Assembly (NCBI GenBank): GCA_030601745.1
Contig: JAUWBI010000008.1
Location: forward strand, 1 to 64,000
DNA length: 64,000 nucleotides
Direction: 5' to 3'
From: Phycisphaerae bacterium
GTDB taxonomy: Bacteria; Planctomycetota; Phycisphaerae; Sedimentisphaerales; Anaerobacaceae
Shown here: piece by piece, positions 32,761-41,895 of the stretch
How positions within the stretch are numbered: position 1 is the first letter of the stretch
Layout: each line of letters opens with the position of its first letter
Translations under genes and position numbers: made by a program
Notes under the pieces: model-generated
The model's input: only the letters and a program-made list of their open reading frames with translations
Told to the model about the DNA's origin: nothing
Database searches by the model: none

Positions 32761-35700
32761 ATGGCTGAGAAGAAGATAAGATGGACTGAGCAGCAGCGGC
32801 GGGCAATTGTTGCACGCGGCAGTGACGTTTTAGTAACGGCCTCAGCGGGCACCGGCAAAACAGCGGTCCTTTCAGGCCGATGTGCCAACATCGTATCCGA
32901 CAAATCCGTATGTCCCAATGTGTGGAGCATACTGGTATTGACTTTTACCGAGATGGCAGCCGAGCAGATGCGTTCGCGAATAGCCGAGCAATTAAGAGCT
33001 GCATTTCTGGAAAACGGCGACGCCCATCTTCGCCACCAGCTTATGCTGTTGGGCGGCGCTGATATCAGTACGATACATTCGTTTTGCAAACGGCTTATCA
33101 CGGAGTATTTTTACGAACTCGGCCTTGACCCAACGTTCGGCGTAATCGACGGCGACGAAGCGAAACTATTAAAAGCAGAGGTTCTCGAAAAAACAATCGA
33201 CTGGGCCTGGCAGCAGAGCAACATACGAGCGGCTCTCGAACAGCTTTTATACCGGCGAGACCTTCGCACAAATGACGGTTTTCTTGCAAAGATAATAGAC
33301 CTCAGCGATTTTCTGGACGGCGTAGTTTCACGAGAAAACTGGTGCGAGCGTGCATCGGTGCTTGCAGAAGCGGCCAATCCATTTGCAGGTGACTTAGGCA
33401 AGAAACAAAAGGAAATTATTGCAGACAAATTGCAGCACATACTAAATCAGCTTCGGCACACCCAGGGACTCTATAAAAACAGGTGTCCCGACGGTGATTG
33501 GGCACAGAAGTGCGAGGATATTTTTATTAAACCCGTTGAGCAATGTATTGAACTTTCCAAGGCCGATGATTGGGGTAAATTTGCCGAAGAGATAAGAAAT
33601 TTTAAGAAGCCAAGGGTTAATAAGCCCAAAGAAGTGCCGAAAACAATCGCTGAACTTGTACAAAAGACGGTGAAAAAAGCAGTAGATGCTTTTGAGGGAC
33701 TCTCCGACCTTGCCATTATAAATCCAGACTACCTTGATAAAGTCAGCGGTGCTGCCGGCCTGCAGACAAAGGTACTGATTGAGCTGGTTAAAAAATTTGA
33801 CCGGTTATACAGCCGGGCCAAGCTAGCGGTCAACTGTCTGGATTTTGCCGACCTTGAACATTATGCCCTGAAGCTCTTAACTGATGAGGGTTCTTCGGAG
33901 GACAATTTGTTACCTTCGCAGACGGCTCTGGCGCTTCGCCGCAGGTACAAATACATATTCGTTGATGAATATCAGGATATTAACCCTGTTCAGCAGGCCA
34001 TACTTGATTTGCTCAGTTCTGAAGACAATGTTTTTGTTGTCGGCGATGTCAAACAAAGTATTTATGCCTGGCGGGGAGCTGAGCCGGAGATTTTTCTCGA
34101 ACGCCTCAAGCCTGCCCGCCGAGGGCGGGTTGACCAGGCCGATGCACTTAACGGATTACGGGTTGACCTGAATGCGAATTTCCGCTCGGCTAAAGGAATC
34201 CTCGATTTTGTCAACAAGATATTCGGCCGGATAATGACAGCATCTTTTGCAAAGATTGATTACGACGAGTCGGCCCGGTTGAAGCCGGCACTTGTAAGAG
34301 AATTTAAGGGTGAGGCGGCAAGTGACAAAAAGAGCGTTGTCGAGTTTCACATACTTGACGAACAAAACAGAGACCAGGATTTGCAAAACCAACAGATAAG
34401 CGAAATTGCCGACGACGAGAATCTAAACCCCGTTAGAAATTCCACGACTGTTTCTAACGGGGTAAATATTATCAGCTCCCGGCAGCGTCAGGCGGCAATG
34501 ATTGCCCAACGTATCAGGCAAATGGTCGGGGCAGACACGGGTAAGGCGGAATTTCAGATATATGATAAGCAGGGAGATAAATTCAGGGATGTTGAGTATC
34601 GCGACATTGTGATACTGATGCGGTCGCTGGCCAAAAAGGCCAATGACTATGTCGAAGTGCTGCGATTAGCGGGCGTACCTGTGAGCTGTCAAGCCACTGC
34701 TGGATATTTTGAGGCGACTGAAATCAGCGACTGTCTGTGCCTGCTAAAAGTCCTGGACAATCCTCAGCGCGATATCGAATTAGCTGCCGTATTGCGAAGC
34801 CCGTTTTTTAATATTAGTGACACTGAATTAGTGAAGATAAAAATCCACAGTGAAACGGATGAGCATAACAAAAACTTCTACGACTGCGTGGTCGAATGCT
34901 GTAACAGTGGGCGGGATGTAAAACTGGCCGGCAAGCTTAAAGAGATACTCGCTGCGATTGAGCAGTGGCGAACACTTGCCCGACGAGGCAATCTGGCGGA
35001 TTTGATATGGCAGGTCTATCGCCGGACCGGCTTTCTGTCATTCGTTTCGGCCCTGCCGAACGGGCAGGCACGCAGAGCTAATCTTCTCAAGCTGCACGAT
35101 AGGGCGATCCAGTTTGAGGGTTTTGCCAGCAGTGCGGGCATCCCTTCCCTGACGCGGTTCGTTGAATTTATTGAGAAGCTTCAGGAAGCAGGCGAAGATT
35201 GGGCTCCTGCTGAGCCGGAATCTGCAGCGGGTAATGCCGTTCGGATTCTAAGCGTGCATAAAAGCAAGGGACTCGAATTTCCGGTCGTTTTTTTAGCTGA
35301 GCTGGACAGTAAATTCAACAAGAGAGACATTCAGCGAGACTTTCTTGCCGATGCCGGCGATACACTGGGGCTGCAAATTATCGACCGTAAGTCAAACAGC
35401 AAGCTGCGTTCGCTTGCACACGAGGTCATCGCAGAGCGGAAGCTGTCAACAGCATTGGCGGAAGAGATGCGTATCCTTTACGTTGCAACGACGCGGGCGA
35501 GGGACCGGCTTATTTTAAGCGCCTGTGAAAAGCCAGGCAATTGCCGGACTATTATTTGCAACGGCTTCTTCTTCGGCGACGAGCCGATTCCGAGCTGGCA
35601 GCTTCGCTGGTGCCAGAGTCCTCTGGAGTGGGTCCTCTACGGACTTTCCGACCAAAAGAATTTGCACAACGCTTTTGAGACCGGCCTGGCAGCAAGAGGC

Positions 35701-36672
35701 GATGACGATGATTTATTTCGTATAAAACTTTACGAGCAGAGAGAACTTGAATGGCTCTCCAGATATATTCTTAAACTAAAACGTGGCAAATCACGCCGAT
35801 TTGCTTCGACGGTTTGTCATTCTGAGCGTAGCGCCAGCGGAGCGAAGAATCTCTCTAAACAAACAGAGTCAAAGCTGCTTTCGCAGGTAAAAAAGTCTCT
35901 GGCGTGGCGGTATGGGTTCGGCGATGCGCCGCTGCTGCCTGCCAAGACTTCGGTAACGGCAATAACACATCGCAATGATGAATACCTAAAAATCGATTAT
36001 TCCAGGGCGCTGGAACGTCAGCCAAGGATTGTTTGTGCGGCGGAACATGTGTCGGCTGAGCCGGTCGAAGGCCGACTAATCGGCACAGCTACACCCCGCC
36101 CCAGTGTATTGGGGCGGGGTACACACCTTGTAATTTCCCAGCTTGATTGGGCCAGGCCGGTAAACAAGGAAGCGATTGAAAAAGTTATAGACAAACTTTT
36201 GGCCGAAGGCGCTATAAGCGAGCTGGTTGCCGAGCATATCGACACAGAGTCGATAATAACGTTTTTTGAAAGTGAACTGGGCCGGACTGCAATCGATGCC
36301 AAAAACACTGTTTGGCGTGAATGGCCGTTCACTTTCGCTCTACCGGCGTGGCACGGTCATCCTGACCGTGCTTTCTGGGACAAGATGTCCCAGCCACAGA
36401 GACGAGGGACCCCTGCTTGCGCAGGGGCAGGCTCCAGGGATGAACTAATCGTTGTTCAGGGCATAATTGATATGTTAGTTCGGACGCCTGATGGCTTGCT
36501 GGTTATAGATTTCAAGACCGACAGAATAACCGCTGAAGAAGTCTCCGAGCGTGCCGAACTTTATCGCCGGCAGTTGGAGCTTTACAGCAAGGCGGCTGAG
36601 TCAATCCTGAAGGTCAAACTGCTCGGCAAATGGCTGTATTTTCTGACGCCGGGCTGCGCGACTGAGATTTGA
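32761..36672 (+). CDS. addA: AddA-like helicase-nuclease subunit
   Basis: 1303 residues. UvrD-type SF1 helicase with a C-terminal RecB-family nuclease. Motif I VTASAGTGKTAVL near residue 25; motif Ia VLTFTEMAAEQMRSRI; motif II FVDEYQDINPVQQ; motif III VGDVKQSIYAWRGAEPEIF; motif V SVHKSKGLEFPVVFLAEL; motif VI LYVATTRARDRL; nuclease core LLVIDFKTDRITAEE near 1250. With AddB it unwinds and degrades broken DNA ends. At least five stretches look inserted: PARRGRVDQ, NPVRNSTTVSNGV, CHSERSASGAKNLSK, TPRPSVLGRGTH, and about 30 residues starting HPDRAFWDKMSQPQ. Each is encoded by a palindrome, and all helicase motifs remain intact. Confidence 0.92.
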   Translation: MAEKKIRWTEQQRRAIVARGSDVLVTASAGTGKTAVLSGRCANIVSDKSVCPNVWSILVLTFTEMAAEQMRSRIAEQLRAAFLENGDAHLRHQLMLLGGADISTIHSFCKRLITEYFYELGLDPTFGVIDGDEAKLLKAEVLEKTIDWAWQQSNIRAALEQLLYRRDLRTNDGFLAKIIDLSDFLDGVVSRENWCERASVLAEAANPFAGDLGKKQKEIIADKLQHILNQLRHTQGLYKNRCPDGDWAQKCEDIFIKPVEQCIELSKADDWGKFAEEIRNFKKPRVNKPKEVPKTIAELVQKTVKKAVDAFEGLSDLAIINPDYLDKVSGAAGLQTKVLIELVKKFDRLYSRAKLAVNCLDFADLEHYALKLLTDEGSSEDNLLPSQTALALRRRYKYIFVDEYQDINPVQQAILDLLSSEDNVFVVGDVKQSIYAWRGAEPEIFLERLKPARRGRVDQADALNGLRVDLNANFRSAKGILDFVNKIFGRIMTASFAKIDYDESARLKPALVREFKGEAASDKKSVVEFHILDEQNRDQDLQNQQISEIADDENLNPVRNSTTVSNGVNIISSRQRQAAMIAQRIRQMVGADTGKAEFQIYDKQGDKFRDVEYRDIVILMRSLAKKANDYVEVLRLAGVPVSCQATAGYFEATEISDCLCLLKVLDNPQRDIELAAVLRSPFFNISDTELVKIKIHSETDEHNKNFYDCVVECCNSGRDVKLAGKLKEILAAIEQWRTLARRGNLADLIWQVYRRTGFLSFVSALPNGQARRANLLKLHDRAIQFEGFASSAGIPSLTRFVEFIEKLQEAGEDWAPAEPESAAGNAVRILSVHKSKGLEFPVVFLAELDSKFNKRDIQRDFLADAGDTLGLQIIDRKSNSKLRSLAHEVIAERKLSTALAEEMRILYVATTRARDRLILSACEKPGNCRTIICNGFFFGDEPIPSWQLRWCQSPLEWVLYGLSDQKNLHNAFETGLAARGDDDDLFRIKLYEQRELEWLSRYILKLKRGKSRRFASTVCHSERSASGAKNLSKQTESKLLSQVKKSLAWRYGFGDAPLLPAKTSVTAITHRNDEYLKIDYSRALERQPRIVCAAEHVSAEPVEGRLIGTATPRPSVLGRGTHLVISQLDWARPVNKEAIEKVIDKLLAEGAISELVAEHIDTESIITFFESELGRTAIDAKNTVWREWPFTFALPAWHGHPDRAFWDKMSQPQRRGTPACAGAGSRDELIVVQGIIDMLVRTPDGLLVIDFKTDRITAEEVSERAELYRRQLELYSKAAESILKVKLLGKWLYFLTPGCATEI
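34111..34138. repeat. In-frame palindrome 1 in addA
   Basis: CCTGCCCGCCGAGGGCGGGT followed by TGACCAGG, read as PARRGRVDQ, between motif III and the next conserved block. Stem CCCGCC/GGCGGG. Confidence 0.65.
34428..34462. repeat. In-frame palindrome 2 in addA (family C)
   Basis: Perfect 12-base arms CCCCGTTAGAAA and TTTCTAACGGGG around an 11-base loop. The gene reads it in a frame that avoids the TAG inside the arm (NPVRNSTTVSNGV). Other copies are near 41.5, 54.65 and 61.55 kb. Confidence 0.88.
35816..35855. repeat. In-frame palindrome 3 in addA ('GTCATTCTGAGCG' type)
   Basis: GTCATTCTGAGCGTAGCGCC, then AGCGGAGCGAAGAATCTC, read as CHSERSASGAKNLSK. The related text GCTGCGCTCCGCTCAGGATGAC is repeated in the ftsY downstream gap at 40476-40543. 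Confidence 0.7.
36091..36122. repeat. In-frame palindrome 4 in addA
   Basis: ACCCCGCCCC, a short AT-richer loop, then GGGGCGGGGT, read as TPRPSVLGRGTH. Perfect 10-base arms. Confidence 0.85.
36348..36437. repeat. In-frame triple-hairpin insertion 5 in addA
   Basis: Three hairpins follow each other: GCACGGTCATCCTGACCGTGC, CTGGGACAAGATGTCCCAG and CCCCTGCTTGCGCAGGGG. The block adds about 30 residues just ahead of the conserved ELIVVQGIIDML nuclease lead-in. The first two hairpins have the same layout as a double hairpin at 61448-61490. Confidence 0.78.
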
Positions 36673-36906
36673 AAAAATGAACCGCAGAGACAGCAAAAAA
36701 CGCAGAGAATATTCAATTAAAAATTCGAAATCCGAAGCACGAAATACGAAACAAATTTGAATGTTCAAAATACAAAATTCAAAAACGAAATTCTTGGAGA
36801 ATTCAGGTTTTTTTTTGTTTGGCCTTGCTCGTTGAAATTCTGTTTGTATAATGGCCTGTCCGTGATTGGAAAGTAAAGTAAGAGTTGTTGTGGAGAGTTC
36901 AGGAAA

Positions 36907-38118
36907 ATGGCAGATGCACCAAAGGCAAATGCGGTAGTAGGACAATCAGGAGGGCCGACCGCCGTGATAAATGCGTCTCTGGTCGGGGTTATCGAAGAGG
37001 CAAATAAACATCCGGAAATCGAAAACCTTTACGGAGCGCTCCACGCCGTGGTCGGAATGGCCAAAGGTCAGTTCATCGATTTGAAAAAGGTGTCGGCGGA
37101 TATGCTGGAACAGGTAGCCGCTTCACCGTGTTCGGCCCTGGGTTCCAGCAGGGATAAGCCGGACGAGGAATACTGTGCGAGGATTCTGGAGGTCTTCAGG
37201 AAACGCAATATCAGGTACTTCTTCTATATCGGCGGTAACGACTCGGCTAATACGGCCCATATTATCAATAGGATGGCGGATGACGTGGATTTTGATATAC
37301 GGGCATTTCACATTCCGAAAACAGTGGATAACGATTTGCTGGTTACCGACCATTGTCCGGGCTTCGGAACCGCAGCAAAGTTCGAGGCCTGCGCGTTGAT
37401 GGGTGACGATTTGGATAATCGGACGCTGCCGGGCATCAAAGTTGATGTGATTATGGGCAGGAACGCGGGCTTTTTGACCGCGGCCACCGTGTTGGGAAAA
37501 CAAAGGGATGATGACGGCCCGCACCTGGTATATCTTCCGGAAAGACCTGTTTCGATGGACAAATTCCTTGGCGATGTCGAAGGTGTCTTGAAGAAGCTGG
37601 GCCGATGCGTCGTTACAGCGAGCGAGGGAATCCGCGATGCCGATGGTGTTACCTGGGCTAAAAAACTTGCTGAGGGGGTAGAAACGGATGCGCACGGTAA
37701 TATTCAACTTTCCGGCACAGGCGCTTTAGCAGATTTTCTGGCAGGGCAGGTAAAGAGCAAACTTGGGGCAAAGCGGGTGAGAGCCGACACATTTGGGTAT
37801 CTGCAAAGGAGCTTTGCGGGGTTGCAATCAGAGGTCGATGTTCGTGAGGCGCGATGGTGCGGACGTCATGCGGTTCAGTATGCTATGAAAGAGGACAACG
37901 GGTCGGTTGCAATCAGACGGCTTGGCAACGGGGCGGATTATGCGGTTGAATTGTTCCGCACCGAGCTTAGCAACGTGGCCGAGAAGACAAAACCTATGCC
38001 TGATGAATTTATTAACGCCGAAGGAAACGGCGTAACGGACGCATTTATCGAATACGCAATGCCGCTAACAGGCGGCCTGCCCAAGACCTGCTACTTGGGC
38101 AATGAGCCGAGAGTGTAA
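36907..38118 (+). CDS. pfp: 6-phosphofructokinase, probably PPi-dependent
   Basis: 403 residues. It phosphorylates fructose 6-phosphate in glycolysis. Conserved: VVGQSGGPTAVINASL at the start, YIGGNDSANTAHII for the donor site, and FHIPKTVDNDL for the catalytic Asp. ATP-specific enzymes usually have GGDG; a bulky residue after GG-x, here GGNDS, fits the pyrophosphate type, but donor choice needs assay. Single gene between addA and a C45 peptidase; AGGAAA ribosome site. Confidence 0.85.
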   Translation: MADAPKANAVVGQSGGPTAVINASLVGVIEEANKHPEIENLYGALHAVVGMAKGQFIDLKKVSADMLEQVAASPCSALGSSRDKPDEEYCARILEVFRKRNIRYFFYIGGNDSANTAHIINRMADDVDFDIRAFHIPKTVDNDLLVTDHCPGFGTAAKFEACALMGDDLDNRTLPGIKVDVIMGRNAGFLTAATVLGKQRDDDGPHLVYLPERPVSMDKFLGDVEGVLKKLGRCVVTASEGIRDADGVTWAKKLAEGVETDAHGNIQLSGTGALADFLAGQVKSKLGAKRVRADTFGYLQRSFAGLQSEVDVREARWCGRHAVQYAMKEDNGSVAIRRLGNGADYAVELFRTELSNVAEKTKPMPDEFINAEGNGVTDAFIEYAMPLTGGLPKTCYLGNEPRV

Positions 38119-38153
38119 GAGTATTTGGCAAAATATCGAAAGGGAGTTGTAAA

Positions 38154-39338
38154 ATGAAAGCTATAAATGTCCGTATGTCAGTTCTGTTGTTGATTATTGC
38201 GTTTGTTTTCTCTTTTTCCTCCCCGTCGTCACAGGCGACGACAGAGCCGGTGCGTAAGCTCATAGCTGCGGAGGGCAAGGGTTATCTTGAGACGGTCGAT
38301 GGATACCCTGTTCTACACTTGAAAGGCACGCCGGAGGAGATGGGCTTTCAGCATGGTGTGCTGCTGAAGGAGGCGGTTAGGCAAAATGTTGGTTTTCTGT
38401 TGAAGGACGGTATGGAGGGCGGGATTGAGGTTGGGTCTGTGAAGATTCCGCGTGCGATGATTGCAAGCGTTCTTGTCGGGGTGTTTGAGAACAAGGTCCC
38501 GCAGCGGTTTGTTCAAGAGATGAGGGCTCTTGCCAAGGGTTCGCAGCTTCCAGAATGGAAGATTATAGCGGCTAACCTTATCCCGGAACTGATGCACTGC
38601 AGCGGATTTGCGTTGCTTAGGGGGGCTACCGCCGAGGGTAAACTGTATCACGGAAGGGTCTTGGATTACGGCGTTGATATTAAACTTCAAGAGCACGCCG
38701 TTCTGATTGTTCAGGAGCCCGATGGGAAGGTGCCGTTTGTAAATGTTTCGTATGCCGGCTTTATTGGCTCGGTGACGGGTATGAACCTTGAGCAGATCAG
38801 TATTGGCGAAATGGGGGGCGGAGGTGTAGGAAACTGGAATGGGATACCGATGACCTTTCTTGTCCGGATGGTGCTGGCTGATGCCAAGACTCTCGATGAG
38901 GCCATTGGCATTTTCAAGGGAAACCCACGCACCTGTGAGTATTTTTACGTGATTGCCGATGCCAAAACCGATTCGGCGGTAGGGATGAAAGCTGTGCCTG
39001 AAAAGGTGGAAATAATCAAACCTGGCGAACCTGGCGAAAAGCACGAACTTCTTCCTAATCCGGTCAAAAATACCGTGCTTATGTCGGCGGGCAGCCGTTA
39101 TAAAAATCTGGCCCGGCTGGTTGCCGAAGGGTACAGTAAGTTTACGCAGGCCTCGGCGATTCGCCTTATGGACGCACCAGTTGCTATGAAGTCGAACCTG
39201 CACAATGTGCTAATGATTCCGGCCGATGGGATTATCTACGTTGCAAACGCAGACAAAGATGGCAGGCCGGCCTGGAAGCAAAAGTACTACCGGTTCGATT
39301 TACACAAACTGCTCAGCGAAAGACCCAAGGCCGACTAA
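38154..39338 (+). CDS. Exported C45-family autoproteolytic peptidase/acyltransferase
   Basis: 394 residues with a signal peptide (VLLLIIAFVFSFSSPSSQATT). It matches the isopenicillin-N acyltransferase-like Ntn hydrolases: LHLKGTPEEMGFQHGVLLKE, the probable nucleophile Cys in LMHCSGFAL, GRVLDYGVD, FVNVSYAGFIGSVTGMN, and IGEMGGGG. These enzymes cut themselves before the Cys and then hydrolyse or transfer acyl groups from amides. Substrate unknown. Ribosome site GAAAGGGAG. It converges with the next gene. Confidence 0.82.
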   Translation: MKAINVRMSVLLLIIAFVFSFSSPSSQATTEPVRKLIAAEGKGYLETVDGYPVLHLKGTPEEMGFQHGVLLKEAVRQNVGFLLKDGMEGGIEVGSVKIPRAMIASVLVGVFENKVPQRFVQEMRALAKGSQLPEWKIIAANLIPELMHCSGFALLRGATAEGKLYHGRVLDYGVDIKLQEHAVLIVQEPDGKVPFVNVSYAGFIGSVTGMNLEQISIGEMGGGGVGNWNGIPMTFLVRMVLADAKTLDEAIGIFKGNPRTCEYFYVIADAKTDSAVGMKAVPEKVEIIKPGEPGEKHELLPNPVKNTVLMSAGSRYKNLARLVAEGYSKFTQASAIRLMDAPVAMKSNLHNVLMIPADGIIYVANADKDGRPAWKQKYYRFDLHKLLSERPKAD

Positions 39339-39406
39339 AAGTGCCTGACAGTTAGAACTTTGACCTTGCGATATATATCCGTTCAAAGCTGACTGAAATC
39401 CGGATT

Positions 39407-40396
39407 TCATTTTTTCTTTGATGGATTTTCCAACTTTGTTGAACGAATCTTCGTAAACTGCTTCCACTTTGCTTCAATAACTTCTTTCGCCTTCATATTA
39501 CTGTGAATATATAGACCATAGCAGAGACGCAGAGGTTTATTGGGCGAAATCTTTCTTGGCCCATCGAACGTTAGAGAAGCGCCCATCCAGCCATCATTTC
39601 GGACGTGAAAATAGGTGGGAAAGTTCGGGTTGTCCGGATGGTCAAAGAGCGTAATGCCTTCCACTTTTTCATTTGTAATAGGGCCGGAATAGTCAACCCA
39701 TCTGGCCCGCTTCCAGAAAACCGTTTTTTCGTTGACAGCTCCTTCGGAATTGCGAATTGTCCCGCCGCCATCATTGACGCCGATGGTTTTGGCCATTCGG
39801 ATGCCAATAATTCCAAAAGGGGTCTTTCTAAGTGTAACCGGTGCACCGTTGGCCTTGAATTCCATATCAATTATCAGCAGCCATTCAGAGTCATCGAGCG
39901 GCAGCGTTGTTAGCCGGCGTGTTTCAGAAAGAAGGACTTTGCCTTTATTGGTTACCCACTGGTTTTCTGTGACCATAGATGAGCACTCGGTGCCATCTTC
40001 GAATTTAATAATCCGTTTGTGGCGAATCTTCCCTTTGCCGCCGTCACTCCAGAAGTTTGTTCCATTTACGTTGTGGTGAGAAATCCAAACCGAATTGTGG
40101 TGGCTGTGCGCTTGCGGGTCGTGAGGGTGTCCCATTCGTGTGAGGGAGCGCCCTGAAGGCCCGATTACAGGAAACAGGAAAGGCCGATGAAGGGCAGGGC
40201 CAAAGTGGTATCGGGCAATCTCCACGCCGTCGCGCTGAAACGAGGCCTGCTGGTGAGGCAGCGGTATGACCTGCATAAGCGGAACGGGTTTTGGTTCAGG
40301 CAATACACTTTGTGCCGGTGCATTTGCAGCTATCGAAAGCACTAAAAAAATGTGAGCGAGACCTTTTCTGCTAAATAAAGTGTTGAAAGAAACCAT
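39407..40396 (-). CDS. Exported PmoA-family (DUF6807) protein
   Basis: 329 residues with a signal peptide (GLAHIFLVLSIAANAPAQS). It matches the family named PmoA/DUF6807: RYHFGPALHRPFLFPVIGPSGRSLTR, HPHDPQAHSHHNSVWISHHNVNG, GIIGIRMAKTIGVNDGGG. Despite the name, the family is not a known methane oxygenase; members sit in planctomycete sugar loci and probably act on glycans. Good ribosome site (GAAAGG). Confidence 0.8.
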   Translation of the reverse strand: MVSFNTLFSRKGLAHIFLVLSIAANAPAQSVLPEPKPVPLMQVIPLPHQQASFQRDGVEIARYHFGPALHRPFLFPVIGPSGRSLTRMGHPHDPQAHSHHNSVWISHHNVNGTNFWSDGGKGKIRHKRIIKFEDGTECSSMVTENQWVTNKGKVLLSETRRLTTLPLDDSEWLLIIDMEFKANGAPVTLRKTPFGIIGIRMAKTIGVNDGGGTIRNSEGAVNEKTVFWKRARWVDYSGPITNEKVEGITLFDHPDNPNFPTYFHVRNDGWMGASLTFDGPRKISPNKPLRLCYGLYIHSNMKAKEVIEAKWKQFTKIRSTKLENPSKKK

Positions 40397-40439
40397 AGCT
40401 CAGACCTTTCTCTGTATATTGAATGAGTGGATAAAAGTT

Positions 40440-40545
40440 TTTTCTCTGCTTAACTTGTTTTTATTTCTATGACCAGATGCTTCGACTCCGCTGCGCTCCG
40501 CTCAGGATGACAATGTGCCGCTGCGCTCCGCTCAGGATGACGACT
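40440..40545. repeat. Repeat spacer downstream of ftsY
   Basis: Two copies of GCTGCGCTCCGCTCAGGATGAC in a row, closely related to the palindrome inserted in addA at 35816. No gene is present. Confidence 0.7.
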
Positions 40546-40553
40546 AAGCATCT

Positions 40554-41477
40554 TCAGTTGAACAATGCTTCCACGAAGGTATCGGGGTTGAACTCTGCGA
40601 TATCTTCGAGTTTTTCACCCAGGCCGACAAATTTTACCGGTATATCGAGCTGGTCTTTGATGGCGATAACGATTCCGCCGCGTGCGGTGCCGTCGAGTTT
40701 TGCTAAGAATATTCCTGTAACGTCAATCGCTTCGGTGAATATCTTTGCCTGGACAATCGCGTTCTGTCCGGTAGTGGCGTCGAGAACCAGCAGTACTTCA
40801 TTGGGTGCACCGGGGATTTTTCGGGCCACTACATCGCGCATTTTTGTCAGTTGCTTCATCAGGTCCTTTTTGGTGTGCAATCGTCCGGCTGTGTCGAGAA
40901 TGAGGACATCTGCATTTCTTGCGACAGCGGCCTGACAGGCGTCGAAAGCTACGGCTGCGGGGTCGCCGCCGGCTTTGTGCTTTATGATTTGTGCGCCGAT
41001 GCGTTCGGCCCAGATGGTCAACTGTTCTACGGCGGCGGCACGGAATGTGTCGCAGGCAGCGAGCAAAACCGTTTTGTTGTTCTGGCTCAATATAAAGCCG
41101 AGTTTGGCGATGCTTGTGGTTTTTCCGGTGCCGTTGACGCCAGCGACCAAAATAACGGTCGGGCCGGTCTCAGCGAGCCGTAATTGTCTGTCGCGATGCG
41201 GCCAATAGCTTTTAATGTGTTCCTTGAGAAATGGGATAATATCGTCGGTCGTTGCGATTTGCCTGCTGCGGAAAGCTGTGCGCAGGCCTGATATGAGCTT
41301 GTCCGTCGTTTCTATGCCGATATCATCGGTTATCAGCGTCTCTTCCAGCTCGTCGAGCAGATTTTCATCGATATTTCTGCCCAGACTCAGCACCGAGGAA
41401 AGTGAGGTGCTGAGTCTGTCGCGGGTTTTACCGAGCCGGTCTTTGAAGTATTCTGCCGTTTTAGTGAAAATTCCCAT
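40554..41477 (-). CDS. ftsY: Signal-recognition-particle receptor FtsY
   Basis: 307 residues: NG domains only, without the long acidic A domain of the E. coli protein. GTPase motifs: G1 GVNGTGKTTS near residue 115, DTFRAAAVEQL, G3 ILDTAGRLHTKKDLM, G4 AKLDGTARGG, and C-terminal KFVGLGEKLEDIAEFNPDTFVEALF. It docks ribosome-SRP complexes at the membrane for insertion of exported and membrane proteins. Ribosome site AAGGAAG. It is divergent from dnaA. Confidence 0.95.
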   Translation of the reverse strand: MGIFTKTAEYFKDRLGKTRDRLSTSLSSVLSLGRNIDENLLDELEETLITDDIGIETTDKLISGLRTAFRSRQIATTDDIIPFLKEHIKSYWPHRDRQLRLAETGPTVILVAGVNGTGKTTSIAKLGFILSQNNKTVLLAACDTFRAAAVEQLTIWAERIGAQIIKHKAGGDPAAVAFDACQAAVARNADVLILDTAGRLHTKKDLMKQLTKMRDVVARKIPGAPNEVLLVLDATTGQNAIVQAKIFTEAIDVTGIFLAKLDGTARGGIVIAIKDQLDIPVKFVGLGEKLEDIAEFNPDTFVEALFN

Positions 41478-41511
41478 AACTGCTTCCTTATGAACGCGAA
41501 ATTTCTTCTGA

Positions 41512-41660
41512 CCCCGTTAGAAGTTGCCGTTTTACTTCTAACGGGGTTGGCGTAGTCCTGATGGTATCAGGATTTACAAAAATTTCAAGTGGATTCCCGC
41601 TTTCGCGGGAATGACAAAAGGGGGCGGGCGCGGCAGAAAGAGGCGGGCGCGGCAGATGGA
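41512..41660. repeat. Palindromes between ftsY and dnaA
   Basis: A family C element with perfect 12-base arms CCCCGTTAGAAG/CTTCTAACGGGG (41512-41546), then a family A element ATTCCCGCTTTCGCGGGAAT with GAATGAC flank (about 41585-41610), then GGCGGGCGCGGCAG twice. Three repeat types lie within 150 bases. Confidence 0.8.
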
Positions 41661-41728
41661 GCTTTTTCAAATTCTTTGCCGGGAGGTAAAAGAATTTGCA
41701 TTTTTTTGTTTTTTTCTGCAAGTTTTTT

Positions 41729-41757
41729 TTGACAAACCAAACAATTCGAATTAGATT
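41729..41757 (+). promoter_or_regulatory. Likely dnaA promoter
   Basis: TTGACA (41729-41734), 17-base spacer, TAGATT (41752-41757), about 140 bases upstream of the dnaA start. No clear DnaA box (TTATCCACA) was seen by eye in the upstream 400 bases. Confidence 0.5.
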
Positions 41758-41895
41758 TCAATTACCGGATTTGCTCAGGCACAGGTGTTAGCCTGGTCTC
41801 GCCTTGTAAAAGTTTTTAACAAGGATGTTTTTTAATGGTCGGTTGCTGTTTGCATAGAATACGGATATGATAGGCCTTTCGCAAAGGAGGGTGGT

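Noticed and set aside
38313-39203. 296-aa ORF antisense to the C45 peptidase
   Set aside because: Shadow ORF with no motif or ribosome site.
41478-41895. Replication origin beside dnaA
   Set aside because: I saw no clear DnaA box (TTATCCACA or its complement) in the upstream 400 bases, and dnaN/gyrB are absent; the gap is filled by palindromes.
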